Shown here: positions 22,413 through 32,998 of the stretch, one piece after another
How positions within the stretch are numbered: position 1 is the first letter of the stretch
How the letters are laid out: each line of letters opens with the position of its first letter
NCBI RefSeq assembly: GCF_001659605.2
Contig: NC_035173.2
Span: 9,629,065 to 9,693,064, forward strand
DNA: 64,000 bases
Source of the DNA: Manihot esculenta
Lineage: Eukaryota > Streptophyta > Magnoliopsida > Malpighiales > Euphorbiaceae
Direction of reading: 5' to 3'
Program-made: the position numbers and the translations under genes
Notes under the pieces: generated by a model
Seen by the model: only the letters and a program-made list of their open reading frames with translations
What the model was told of the DNA's origin: nothing
The model's database searches: none

Positions 22413-25400
22413 TGTAACACCCGGCTAAGCTCCAGCATCGAAATTCCAACTTTCTGGCGGAATCTCCGTCGGAATCTGGAATCCCTTAGAAGGGTGAAAA
22501 ATAAAGGTTTTCATAAAATGTTTTAGAAAATTTTAAGGTTTTTAAGAAAGAAAGAAAAGAGTTTTGAAGAAAACGGTTTTGGAGGGGAAAGACTAGGTTC
22601 GGCCGCTGAACCTTAAGTTTGGCTGCCGAACATGGTGCTGCCGCGGGAGCTCTCCTTTGGCCCCCGAAGGTGGTCTAGCCAGCCATCTATAAGAGGCCTC
22701 CAGTCCGAAAATGGGAGAGTTTCTCTCTCCATTTTCGGGCAAAGGTGAGTTCTTGCCCTTCCATTGTTGATTTTTGTTGTTTTCCTTCAAATCCTTCAAA
22801 AGATTTATGAGTTTTCTATTGTTTTTGAGGTATTAAGCTTAAATCTAAAGTTTTAAAGCTTGGAGACCTCTAGAGACCGTTTTCCTCCTCATCTCTAAGT
22901 TTGGGTCACATCTACCTTCGATCTTCAAGAGGTAAGTGTAGATCCTTGCCTTTTTATATGTTTTAAGTAAGTTTTAAAAAGGTTTAAGGGTTTTTAATGC
23001 ATGAGTTGAGTAGATCTATGTTTTAGGGTTTATGTTAGTTTTTAAGTTAAATGTGATGTTTTTATTGTTGATGTTGGGGTTTAAACTAGTTTTATGCCCC
23101 TTATGCATGAGTGAGTGTATGTGCATGTTTTAGAGTTGTTGGATGTGAATTGTGGAGAGTTGGGTGGCTGAGTATGTGAGGCAGAATCGGGTTCTGCCAT
23201 TCTGGAGAACCCAGGTTCGGCTGCCGAAGCAAGGTTCGACTGCCGAACCTGCCTGTGGAGGCAGCCTTTGGCCGCCTAACCTGCCCCCGAAAGGATGGAC
23301 TTTCGGATTTGTGGGGAGGTTTAGGCCGCCGAACCTGCCCCCGAAGGTTAGTGACTTTCGGATCTGTGAAGGCCTTCAGCCGCCGAACCCGCCCCCGAAA
23401 GTCCCTGACTTTCGGATCTGGAAGGGACCTTCGGCCGCCGAACCTGCCGCCGAAAGTCCCCTACCCAGCCTTCCTTTGCTTGTTTCTTATGCATGTTTTA
23501 TGATTGATAGCGGTTGTCGAAACCGTCAAAAATAAATCTACTAACAATCAACAAAATAATTTGTAGATAGTGGCAATAGGATCGAACCACAGGGATTTGA
23601 TACTACGAATTTTCTTAACAATGACTTGGACAAATAAATAACAAAAGTAAAAAAAAAAAAAAAAAGAGGGGGTTTGTTTTGAAGAATTAAAACTTGAGTA
23701 AAAGAAAGCAGTGATTAAATAAATGAGTAAATCAATGGGAGAAGGGTTCTAGTTGAAGTATGGATCTATTTCAGCTTGTTTAGAATTGGTCATTGATCTT
23801 TTTGATATTATTATTTATTTCAATAAATTAGTTTAGGTTGTGGAAGACGCTTCTCACAATCCAAATTCCTCCTTAGTTTTAGTTTGATTAGGAAACGTTC
23901 GCTAATCAAACACTAGTTAACAAGTTGTCAAGGAATGTCCTTGGGGTTTTTAACTTTTCAACTGTTAACTGCCTTAAGACTTAGAGAAACCTAATTCTAA
24001 CCTTGCCAACCGCGTGGTCAAGTTTAGATTATGTAACTGATTGAACTTGTGTTTAAACAATCTAAACAATTATGGACCTAAATTATTCAAACAATATATC
24101 ACTCATGCAATTAAAAGCAACAGGCCTTAATTGATTCTAAAAGCAAAGCAATAATAATAGAAAGATCAAGTTGCATAAATATTGGAAAAAATTAAGAGTT
24201 TAATAATGGAGTGTTAAATCTCCCAATTCATCACAAAAACTGAAATTTCCCAACTTCAAATAGAAAAGAATTGTTTAGCCACTCATAGTGGACAAAATCA
24301 CAAAAAGAAGAGGAAAGAAAGATGAAGAGGCTGTCGCAGTCTTGCTGCTGTAATTCTACAGTATTTCCGAAGGTGAGGAGATGATGATCTGCTGGTTAAT
24401 TGTTGTCCCTTTTATAGGTGGAGAGTCCAAATTCAATTAGGGTTTGGAAACCCAATTTTGACTTGGTCTTTTGTAGCCTTTGATTCCTCTTTTGTCTTTG
24501 TATTTTGTTGTGAATGCAATTCCCTTAGTGAAAGACCTTCTTGTGGCTCTTGGAACTGACTTTGTAGTGTTTGAAGTAGGATTGGACTTCATCACTTTTG
24601 AATTTTGAATTTTTGCTCTTCTTTCCCGCGCTGCTGTCCTTGTCTGCGTCAGTGTGATTTGGGCGGTTGATTTGGGCAAATCACTTGCCCAAATCATTTC
24701 TGTGAATTACTTCCAGGTTTCTGCCTCAACCTTCTGCTTCAGTTTCCTGCGGGCGATTTGACCAAATCACTTCAACCCAATCAATTTTCTAGCTTTTTCT
24801 ACACTTTTTCTCCAACTTTTCAATTTCTTCTTTTTCTGCAAAAACATCACAAAAACATAAATTAAGCTGAAAAAATGTGTAATTAAACAGTAATAAAGAT
24901 AATAAAAATGTGGCTAAATTATGCTTGATCAATGATGTTTTAGGGGGTTTTTGGGGAAATATTTAGAGTCTTGTTAGAGTATGTGTGGTCTCTCATTTAA
25001 GTCCATCTGTGTAGGATCGGACTTGGGAGACCATAGAGGCCAGCAGTGAATTAGCTACTCCAGCGTTTAGAAAGCGTCAGCCATAGGTGAGTAGAACTGA
25101 ACTAATCTTTGTTTTAAAGTAATCAAGCTCTTTTTTTAAGCATGATCATGCATCATGAATGCCATGTATATGTATTAGGTTGTTTTGCATTAGAATTCAC
25201 GAATATGATGCATTATACAATTTACTGTTATTGTGGATGGATGTTGGATGACTCACTAGCCCTCGAGCAGGTTATGATATGATACGGAACGAAAGACCAG
25301 GGCTGCCCATTCTATGCGCCTTGGCACTATGTAAGGGAAAGACTAGGGCTGCCCATTCTATGCCCCTGGCACAGTTGGATATATTATGTTATGTTAAGCG

Positions 25401-25665
25401 AAAGTCCTGAGGAGTCCGTCGTGGGCCGGGCACATTGGATTATGTAGAGGGTTACTGGTGACAAGTCCATCTTGATGTGAAATGTTTGTGCTGTGAAGCA
25501 TTTCATATGAGCATATGTTTAATAAATTGTTTTTACTGTTCTGCTCACTATGCTCTTGTAGATTATCCCTTTCCCTTAACCCCAGGTTTGCAGGAACACA
25601 AATAGTTCGAGAGAGTTGTCAAGAGTTTTGGTATAGTTTTATGTAATAGAATAGTAGTGGACATA
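22413..25665 (+). repeat. Tekay LTR (E1-like family), split and 3'-truncated
   Basis: The LTR begins TGTAACACCCGGCTAAG and follows the E1 LTRs (32999 and 61725) closely, including palindromes at 22595-22675 and 23211-23466 and a TATA-like TATAAGAG at 22688. A minus-strand OTA solo LTR (23505-24931) interrupts it. It stops at 25665, after AGTAGTGGACAT, where the OTA-derived element begins, so about the last 360 bp of the LTR are missing. The base group before it, GTAAG (22408-22412), recurs at 31564-31568 and may be its target duplication, but a deletion has removed the right end. Confidence 0.75.
23505..24931 (-). mobile_element. Solo LTR of the OTA-type family
   Basis: This 1427-bp LTR on the minus strand reads TGATCAAGCATAATTTAGCCAC ... 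GACAACCGCTATCA. It is flanked by a perfect duplication ATGAT (23500-23504 and 24932-24936) inside the Tekay LTR, and the E1 LTRs show the uninterrupted TTTATGATGTTTTAGGGG. Its leader block around 24600-24690 carries the TTTGGGCAAATCA palindromes of the family and is the closest relative of the LTR at 69-802. Confidence 0.9.
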
Positions 25666-27142
25666 TGATCAAACATAATTTAGCCACATTTTTATGATCT
25701 TTATTATTATTTATTTACACATTATTTAGCTTAATTTATGGTTTTTACCTTGTTTTTACAGAAAATGAAGAAATTGAAAAAATGGAGAAAAAGTGCAGAA
25801 AATGACAGAAAAGTGATTGGGTCAGTGATTTGCCCAAATCACTGCCCAGATCAAGCTGAAGCAGAAATCTGGAGGCAACAGGCAGAAGTGATATGGGCAA
25901 GTGATCTGCCCAAATCACTCGCAGAGACTGGCCAAATCACTCGCAGAGACAGAGACAGAAACTGGACTGAATCCCAGAGAGCGATTGGGGCAGATCGAGC
26001 AAGTGATCTGCCCAAATCACCTTGACAATAGAAATTGACAGCAGAGGCGAGAAAACAGCAGGAAACTGAATTCCGAATTTTCAGAAGCCCAAATCCAACT
26101 CAATTACTACCAACACAACTCCAAGAGCCACGAAAGAGTTTTTCACCTAAGGAATTCCAGTTGCAATTAAATTCAACATCAAAAGAGGAATCACAAGCCA
26201 AATTAAAAAGGGATTTCAAAACCCTAGAAGGATGGAATTCTTCAGCTATAAAAGGGCAGCCTCCAAACTAGCAAGAAGCATCTCATCTTCAGCAATTCTG
26301 CAGAAAAATACAGCAGCTTGTCTCCTTCTTTCCTTCTTCTTTTCTTTTGTGATTTTGTCCACCATGAGTGGCTAATTTCCATCTTTTCTAGTTGAAGTTG
26401 GTGAATTTCAGATTTGTGATGAATTTGGAGATTTAAATCTCCATTATTAAACTTCTATTTATTTTCAATATTTATGTAATTTGATCTTTCTATAATTGTT
26501 GCTTTGCTTTTAGAATCAAGTTAGGCCTATTGCTTTTAATTGCTTGAGTAACAATTGTTTGAATAATTTAGGTCCGTAATTGCTTAGATTATTTAAACAC
26601 ACATTTAATCAAGTTGCATAATCTAAACTTGACCACGCGGTTGGCAAGGTTAGAATTAGGTTTCTCTAAGTCTTAATGCAGTTAACAGTTGTTCGATGCT
26701 AAAAGCCCCAAGGACGTTCCTTGGCAACTTGTTAACTAGTGTTTGATTGGCGAACGTTTCTTAATCAAACTAGAACTAAGGAGGAATTTGGATTGTGAGA
26801 AGCGTCTTCCACATCCTAAACTAATTTATTGAAATAAATAGGAATATCGAAAAGATCAATGATCAATTCTAAAAAAAAACTGAAATAGATCCATTCTTCA
26901 ACTAGAATTCTTCTCCTATTGAAATTCTCATCTATTTAAATTATTGTTTTCTCTTGCTATTTAGTTTTAATCATCAAAGCAAAACCCCCCTCTTTTAATC
27001 TCTTGTTATTTACTTGTCCAAGTCATTAGTAGGAAAATCCGTAGTATCAAATCCCTGTGGTTCGACCCTATTGCCACTATCTACAAATTTATTTGTTGAT
27101 TGATAATAGGTTTATTTTTGACGGCTTCGACAACTGCTATCA
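25666..27142 (+). repeat. 5' LTR of the OTA derivative
   Basis: This is 1477 bp, from TGATCAAACATAATT to CAACTGCTATCA. Palindromic GTGATTTGCCCAAATCAC lies at 25825-25842, and variants with one changed base (GTGATCTGCC...) at 25901-25918 and 26003-26020. TATAAAAGGGC near 26248 is a plausible TATA box. The block GTGGTTCGACCCTATTGCC...GACGGCTTCGACAAC near the end is shared by all family members in the window. Confidence 0.9.
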
Positions 27143-27147
27143 AAAAT

Positions 27148-27165
27148 TGGTGCCATTGCCGGGGA
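27148..27165 (+). other. Primer-binding site, tRNA-Asp type
   Basis: TGGTGCCATTGCCGGGGA follows the LTR after five bases. It differs at two positions from TGGCGCCGTTGCCGGGGA, the site complementary to plant tRNA-Asp used by many Athila/Tat elements. Confidence 0.85.
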
Positions 27166-27262
27166 TTTGATCTAACTAACGTATTTTCCTTTTGTGACCA
27201 GGGCTGATCGTAAAGAAACTTTACGATCCAGAAATTGAACGCACTGCCTAGACCTTACAAAC

Positions 27263-29329
27263 ATGGCTACAGTAAGTATGTCTTTTCTCTCTTCTCAAAT
27301 TTCTGAACTAACCTCTATGGTGAGAAATTATGGTATAGGTCAAGCCCAACAATTTCAACAATCACATGCATTTGAAGGATTCTATGGACAGCCAAGACAT
27401 AATCCCTACCTTGACACATACAATACAGGTTGGGGAGACAATCTGAGCTATGGCTATGCTAGGACAGACCACTACCATGACTACCAAAGAGATCTGCAAT
27501 ACAATCCATATTGGGGGGACAATCCGAATTATGGCTATGCAAGGGCTGACTACTACCAAAACTATCAAGCCCAAGCAACACCTCAAAACTCCAATATGGA
27601 ACTTGAAGAGATGGTAAGGAAATTGAAAATTTCTGGGAAAATTCTCCAACAGCAAGTGGATCAAGCGGTCAACTCAGTGGACGCATACATATTAAGAAGA
27701 GAGGAAGAGCTTTAAGATCTATGGGACGATGACGAAGGTTCTCAAGAAACGGACCGAGCTGTTGAGTCTGCTGCACAAATCACCACTACACTTGAAGCTG
27801 AACCAGCTACTGCCCAAACAATGCTTGTTGAAGCTTCTGCCTCCCAAGAGACAGCTCCTACTATCAAAAATATTGAATTTGTTGCTGTAACACTTTCAGC
27901 ACCAGTAAGTCCATCTACTGCCACACCAGCCACTGCTACATTTGAACTAGATACCCGATTCCAGGTTACTGCAGAATTTTCTGCACCAGCATATTTTTCT
28001 ACACCTACAGATTTTGCTGCTGCACCTGCTGTAGAATTTTCTGCACCAGCAAAATCACCCACTGCCACGCCTGCCACTGCTAAAATTGCACCAGAAACTA
28101 AGTTCCAGATTACTGCAGAAAATCCAGCAATGGCAGAACCCCCTGTTGCACGTGAAGAAGCTGAAATTCAAGCTGGAAATCTGCCTGTCCAACCTACTGC
28201 AAATAGAGACAACAGTTGTTGTCCACCTGCTGAAAATTCCACAATTACATCAGCAATTGCTGAACCTGCTGTCCAAAAATCAGCAAGTGCTGAATCTGCC
28301 ACCATTACATCCCTTGTTACTGTCCAAACACCAGCAACCTCAGAAATTGACACCACTGAACCAGAAGTTGTTGCACTCGCTGAACCATCAACATACACCA
28401 CTCAAACAGCTCCTGAACAGCCAGCAAAGAAGCAACAAGTGGGACAAATGGCTTCATCCTTGAGTAAGCTTGAATCACAAGGAAAGCTAACTTCCCAAAC
28501 TGAGATAAATCCAAGGCAAAATGCTAGTGCCATCACATTGAGGAGAGGAAAAGAGCTGCAAGACAGTAGGGCTGAAAAATTGCAAAAACAGGCCATGGAA
28601 AAAAATCTGCCAGAAAGTGATCAGGGCAGTGATCTGCCCAAATCACCCAGACAATATGCCCAAATCAGTGAGCAAACAGACATGACAGAAGGTGATCAGC
28701 CCAAATCATCAGTGCAAGCAGAATTCAATTTGCCCAAATCACCCAGACAATCTGCCCAAATCAGTGAGCAGACAGACATGACAAAGGGTGATCTGCCCAA
28801 ATCAACAGGAGATCTGCCCAAATCAACAGATGATCTGCCCAAATCACCTAAGCAAACAGACCCCGTCTTGCCTAAATCACTAGAGCAGACAGACATGGTA
28901 GAGAGTGATTTGCCCAAATCAACACCAAATCTGCCCCAATCAGTAAGCAGACAGCAAGCAGAGTCCCAAACAACAATCGCACCAGATCTGAAACCCTTGC
29001 CCAGCCACCTCAAATATGCCTACTTGGGAGCTGGAAATACACTTCTAGTAATTATTTCTAACCAGCTCAGCCAAGAAGAAGAGGAAAAGCTCCTTGATGT
29101 GTTGAGGAAGCACAAGAAAGCAATTGGGTGGACCTTGAAGGACATAAAAGGCACCTCAAGACCATTCGGTGGAGGCTCAAGACAGGATGCAGCACATGGA
29201 AAGCATGTTGCAGCTGCTGGTTCAACATTTTCTGCCCATAGACCAGCCACGACAGTGATTTGGCCGAGTGATTTGCCCAAATCACTTGGCCTAATCACCC
29301 ACATCCCAGGCAGTCCCTTTCCTTCTTAA
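27263..29329 (+). pseudogene. Gag-like protein with a residual pol leader, one in-frame stop
   Basis: ATG at 27263 opens a frame of 689 codons interrupted only by TAA at 27713-27715, after ILRREEEL; a single C-to-T change from CAA would explain it. The first 150 residues are rich in Tyr, Asn and Gln with two copies of an NPYWGDNxxYGYARxD-like unit. Residues about 185-420 are low-complexity Ala/Thr/Pro/Glu. Residues about 430-570 hold at least ten LPKS peptides encoded by the family's palindrome. From about residue 577, LPSHLKYAYLG, VIISNQLSQEEEEKLLDVLR and HKKAIGWTLKDIKG match the segment just before reverse transcriptase in Athila/Tat pol. The frame then jumps to an unrelated tail and stops. 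No zinc knuckle, protease, RT or integrase is present. Probably a gag-type structural protein or relic; whether it is made is unknown. Confidence 0.75.
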
Positions 29330-30301
29330 ATTTTTTCCTTTATATGTTTTACATTGAGGACAATGTTTGGACTAGGTGTGGGGGTACTGTTAGGTTATTT
29401 TTGCATTGTTTACATAATCTTCTTACTTTCTTTTTGTTTCTTTTTGCATCTTTTTGCCCTATGACACACACCAAAATTTTTCTTTTCACACATTTTTCTT
29501 TTGCACTCATTTTTCTCCACTTTCAGCACACACTCACAGAATTTTGTTTTAGCTTTTGCTCTACTCAGCATAGACGACTAAGTTAAAAGAGCTTCCTATC
29601 TCATGACCCCATTGATTTTCCACCCCTTTAAGCCTAAATTGAATCAATCATAGTGTGCTACCTTCACTTTGGAAGTTCTTTTCTTGAATTGAATCCTTAA
29701 ATTTGCTGTGGTCAAGGGAAATAAAAATATAAATACATGCAAATAAAAAGTTGGTGTAACTCCCTAAAAGCTGATTTGCCCAAACTGTTATGAAAAGAAA
29801 AAAAAAAAAAAAAGAAGAACCAGCAAAAGCACAAATCAAACCTGTTCCAATGGCCAAATAAGCTATGAACAGAGCTAGTAGCCACTTGAACAAGTGACTA
29901 ACTGAGTAACTGGGGGTGGGTATCACCAATATGCACCTTCGCGTAAAAAGGTTGGTGACTTTTTCAGGCAAGAATAAAAAAGTGCTGCTGAATAAAATAA
30001 AATAAAATGCTCAAAGATGGGCAAGTCACTCTTAGAGATTGCATTGAGCTTATACAAAGAGAATAAGCATGATTGAATCAAAAACCTTTCCTTTGACCAT
30101 GGTAGGTAAAGGGAAACAAGGTAAAGGGAAACAAGGTGAAGGGAGAACAACCTTAGTGCATGTAGTCTACACTGTATTACTTCAATTTAGGAGTCTAGGG
30201 GAGGCTGATTAAGTGGTACTTAGGCTCAAAAGAAAAAGGAGCTTGATTGACTAAGTTATTTGTTGCTTGAGGACAAGCAAAAAGCTAGGTGTGGGGGTAT
30301 T
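29330..30301 (+). other. 3' non-coding region of the OTA derivative with two purine tracts
   Basis: No coding capacity is seen. A block ATTGAGGACAATGTTTGGACTAGGTGTGGGGGTA (29352-29386, described by its ends) is echoed at 30269-30299 as TTGAGGACAAGC...CTAGGTGTGGGGGTA, which serves as the polypurine tract before the 3' LTR. The first copy may be a second, central purine tract, or the tract retained from a deletion event. An A-run occurs at 29798-29813. Confidence 0.7.
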
Positions 30302-31555
30302 TGATCAAATATAATTTAGCCACATTTTTACGATCTTTATTATTGTTTATTTACACATTATTTAGCTTAATTTATGGTTTTTACCTTGTTTTTACAGAAA
30401 AGGAAGAAATTGGAAAAATGGAGAAAAAGTGCAGAAAATGACAGAAAAGTGATTGGGTCAGTGATTTGCCCAAATCACTGCCCAGATCAAGCTGAAGCAG
30501 AAACCTGGAGGCAACAGGCAGAAGTGATATGGGCAAGTGATCTGCCCAAATCACTCGCAGAGACTAGCCAAATCACTCGTAGAGACAGAGACAGAAACTG
30601 GACTGAATCCCAGAGAGCGATTGGGGCAGATCGAGCAAGTGATCTGTCCAAATCACCTTGACAGCAGAAATTGATAGCAGAGGCGAAAAAACAGCAGGAA
30701 ACTGAATTCCGAATTTTCAGAAGCCCAAATCCAACTCAATCACTACCAACACAACTCCAAGAGCCACGAAAGAGTTTCTCACCTAAGGAATTCCAGTTGC
30801 AATTAAATTCAACATCAAAAGAGGAATCACAAGCCAAATTAAAAAGGGATTTCAAAACCCTAGAAGGATGGAATTCTTCAGCTATAAAAGGGCAGCCTCC
30901 AAACCAGCAAGAAGCATCTCATCTTCAGCAATTCTGCAGAAAAATACAGCAGCTTGTCTCCTTCTTTTCTTCTTCTTTTCTTTTGTGATTTTGTCCACCA
31001 TGAGTGGCTAATTTCCATCTTTTCTAGTTGAAGTTGGTGAATTTCAGATTTGTGATGAATTTGGAGATTTAAATCTCCATTGTTAAACTTCTATTTATTT
31101 TCAATATTTATGCAATTTGATCTTTCTATAATTGTTGCTTTGCTTTTAGAATCAAGTTAGGCCTATTGCTTTTAATTGCTTGAGTAACAATTGTTTGAAT
31201 AATTTAGGTCCGTAATTGCTTAGATTATTTAAACACACATTTAATCAAGTTGCATAATCTAAACTTGACCACGCGGTTGGCAAGGTTAGAATTAGGTTTC
31301 TCTAAGTCTTAATGCAGTTAACAGTTGTTCGATGCTAAAAGCCCCAAGGACGTTCCTTGGCAACTTGTTAACTAGTGTTTGATTGGCGAACGTTTCCTAA
31401 TCAAACTAGAACTAAGGAGGAATTTGGATTGTGAGAATCGTCTTCCACATCCTAAACTAATTTATTGAAATAAATAGGAGTATCGAAAAGATCAATGATC
31501 AATTCTAAACAAACTGAAATAGATCCATTCTTCAACTAGAATTCTTCTCCTATTG
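30302..31555 (+). repeat. 3' LTR of the OTA derivative, truncated
   Basis: It starts TGATCAAATATAATT and follows the 5' LTR base by base with few differences (for example AAGGAAG for AATGAAG near 30401, and ATCG for AGCG near 31437). It stops after CTCCTATTG, where the 5' LTR goes on for another 222 bp. Confidence 0.9.
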
Positions 31556-32238
31556 ACATAAGAGTAAGAGCACTCCTAAGTGACATAAGAGTGGCCTTTC
31601 ATACAACCAATTGCCCACTTAGGCAACCAATTGCCCACTTAGGCAACGTAAGAGCATCCCTAGGCAACATAAAAGCGTCCTTTCAACCAAGCAATTGCCC
31701 ATTTAGGTGACGTAATAACGCCCCTAGGCGATGTAAAAGCACCCTTTCAAGAAACCAATTGTTCCTTAGGCGATCTATATGCTCTCATCAGCAACTGATG
31801 CCCATGCAGCTTCTCATGATGACAGCATAATTCCAAATCTCATCAATATCAAGCCATCAAAATAAGATGGAAACAAAAGTAAGGTAACATTTATTTAAGT
31901 ATATAGATCCATCTATTGAAACATTTATATTTTAGTTACATATTTATAACTTTAGTCTTCTCATCTGGATTAAAATGCACCTATAAAACATTATTACCAC
32001 AAACACAAGTAACAAAGAAACTATGACCTCCAAAGTCAAAACACAAGGCGACAAATTTATCAGTGAAGAAATCCAAGCAAATCATGACTAGAGTCTCACA
32101 AGACGACAAGTTCACCAAGGAAAAAGTCAAAGCAATCACCAAAGTAATTTGTCACCAAATTCCTGTAAGGTGTCATATTCATCAAAGAGAATAATTCAAT
32201 ATCGAACCCAAAGATTCAATGACTGTAGGGGAGACTAC
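31556..32238. repeat. Degenerate tandem-like repeats and internal 3' end of the short-LTR element
   Basis: From 31556 to about 31770, motifs of the form TAGGCAACGTAAGAGC.TCCC and CCTTTCAA.CAACCAATTGCCCACTTAGG recur irregularly, one unit (AACCAATTGCCCACTTAGGC) in immediate tandem near 31607-31646. The rest up to 32238 has no recognised coding sequence. GACTGTAGGGGAGACTAC directly before the LTR at 32239 is a plausible polypurine tract. Confidence 0.55.
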
Positions 32239-32602
32239 TGATGTAGCTCAATATTAAAATATATTAAATATTAGTCTCATCAATCCAAATCATGTCAACT
32301 ATTCAAATATCCTATAACTTTGAATAAGGTGGTAAAATCCAAATCACAATAAAACATTATTTATATTAGAATATTATGCTTATCTGATAGGATATTATAT
32401 CCTATCTTATCTAGGAGTTCATATCATATCCAAAATTTATCTTATACACAATATAAGGAGCTCACAACCTCCATAATGAGATATATTATTCTCTTTATTA
32501 CTTATTTAAGCATTGAAGAGGTTGCCAAAGTAAACAATTCGGTGTTTTTTTTTTATTTTGCGGGTTAATACGCGAAGAATTATAATTATGTAAACAACAT
32601 CA
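32239..32602 (+). repeat. Short 3' LTR of the old element
   Basis: This 364-bp sequence, TGATGTAGCTCAATATTA...TAAACAACATCA, is the partner of 10582-10971 and is followed by ATAAA, the same five bases that precede that copy. The copies differ by roughly a quarter of positions by eye, much more than any other LTR pair here, as expected if this is the oldest layer. Confidence 0.65.
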
Positions 32603-32998
32603 ATAAATAAATACAAAAATTAAATATTATCATTTAATGATATTTTTACTTTTAATCATATAAAAAATACGTAAGAAATGAATCTAAAAGTATTGGAATT
32701 TTTAATAGTTTTCATTTTTACAACTAGATTAACACATTAATTTAAACTTTTCAATTGAAATTTAATTTGTGATCATATGGTTAGAAGTTTTATATTTATA
32801 ACTCATGATTGGATTGCAGCTACAATATTTAGAAGGGATAATAGCACACAAAATCCAAACCTTTTTAACTTTTTACATTTTAATCCATTAGTTCTAATTT
32901 TGGCAAAATTAACCAAAATCTCAAATTTTAAAGAAATTTTATCCAGATTAATAATTTAATTTAGGAGAAGTGTGCCCCATCCTAGGTGGCATGCTACT
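32603..32998. other. AT-rich flank, no gene recognised
   Basis: About 0.4 kb of AT-rich sequence between the old LTR and the E1 insertion point. The last five bases, CTACT (32994-32998), are the left target duplication of E1. Confidence 0.6.

Larger units (their letters stand above)
25666..31555 (+). mobile_element. Non-autonomous OTA (Tat/Athila-type) derivative, 3' LTR truncated
   Basis: The 5' LTR (25666-27142), tRNA-Asp type primer site, one long gag-like frame, a 0.97-kb non-coding tail, a purine tract and a 3' LTR (from 30302) give a 5.9-kb element with no RT, RNase H or integrase. It must have relied on enzymes from relatives. The two LTRs are nearly identical over the shared 1255 bp, so insertion was fairly recent. 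The 3' LTR ends abruptly at 31555 and is followed by ACATA, which also precedes the 5' LTR (25661-25665). Because the LTR end is missing, that match may be chance. Confidence 0.85.

Noticed and set aside
27821..29329. A separate 502-codon gene starting at 27821
   Set aside because: It is in the same frame as the stretch from 27263 and is separated only by one TAA, so the two are one gag-like frame with a premature stop.
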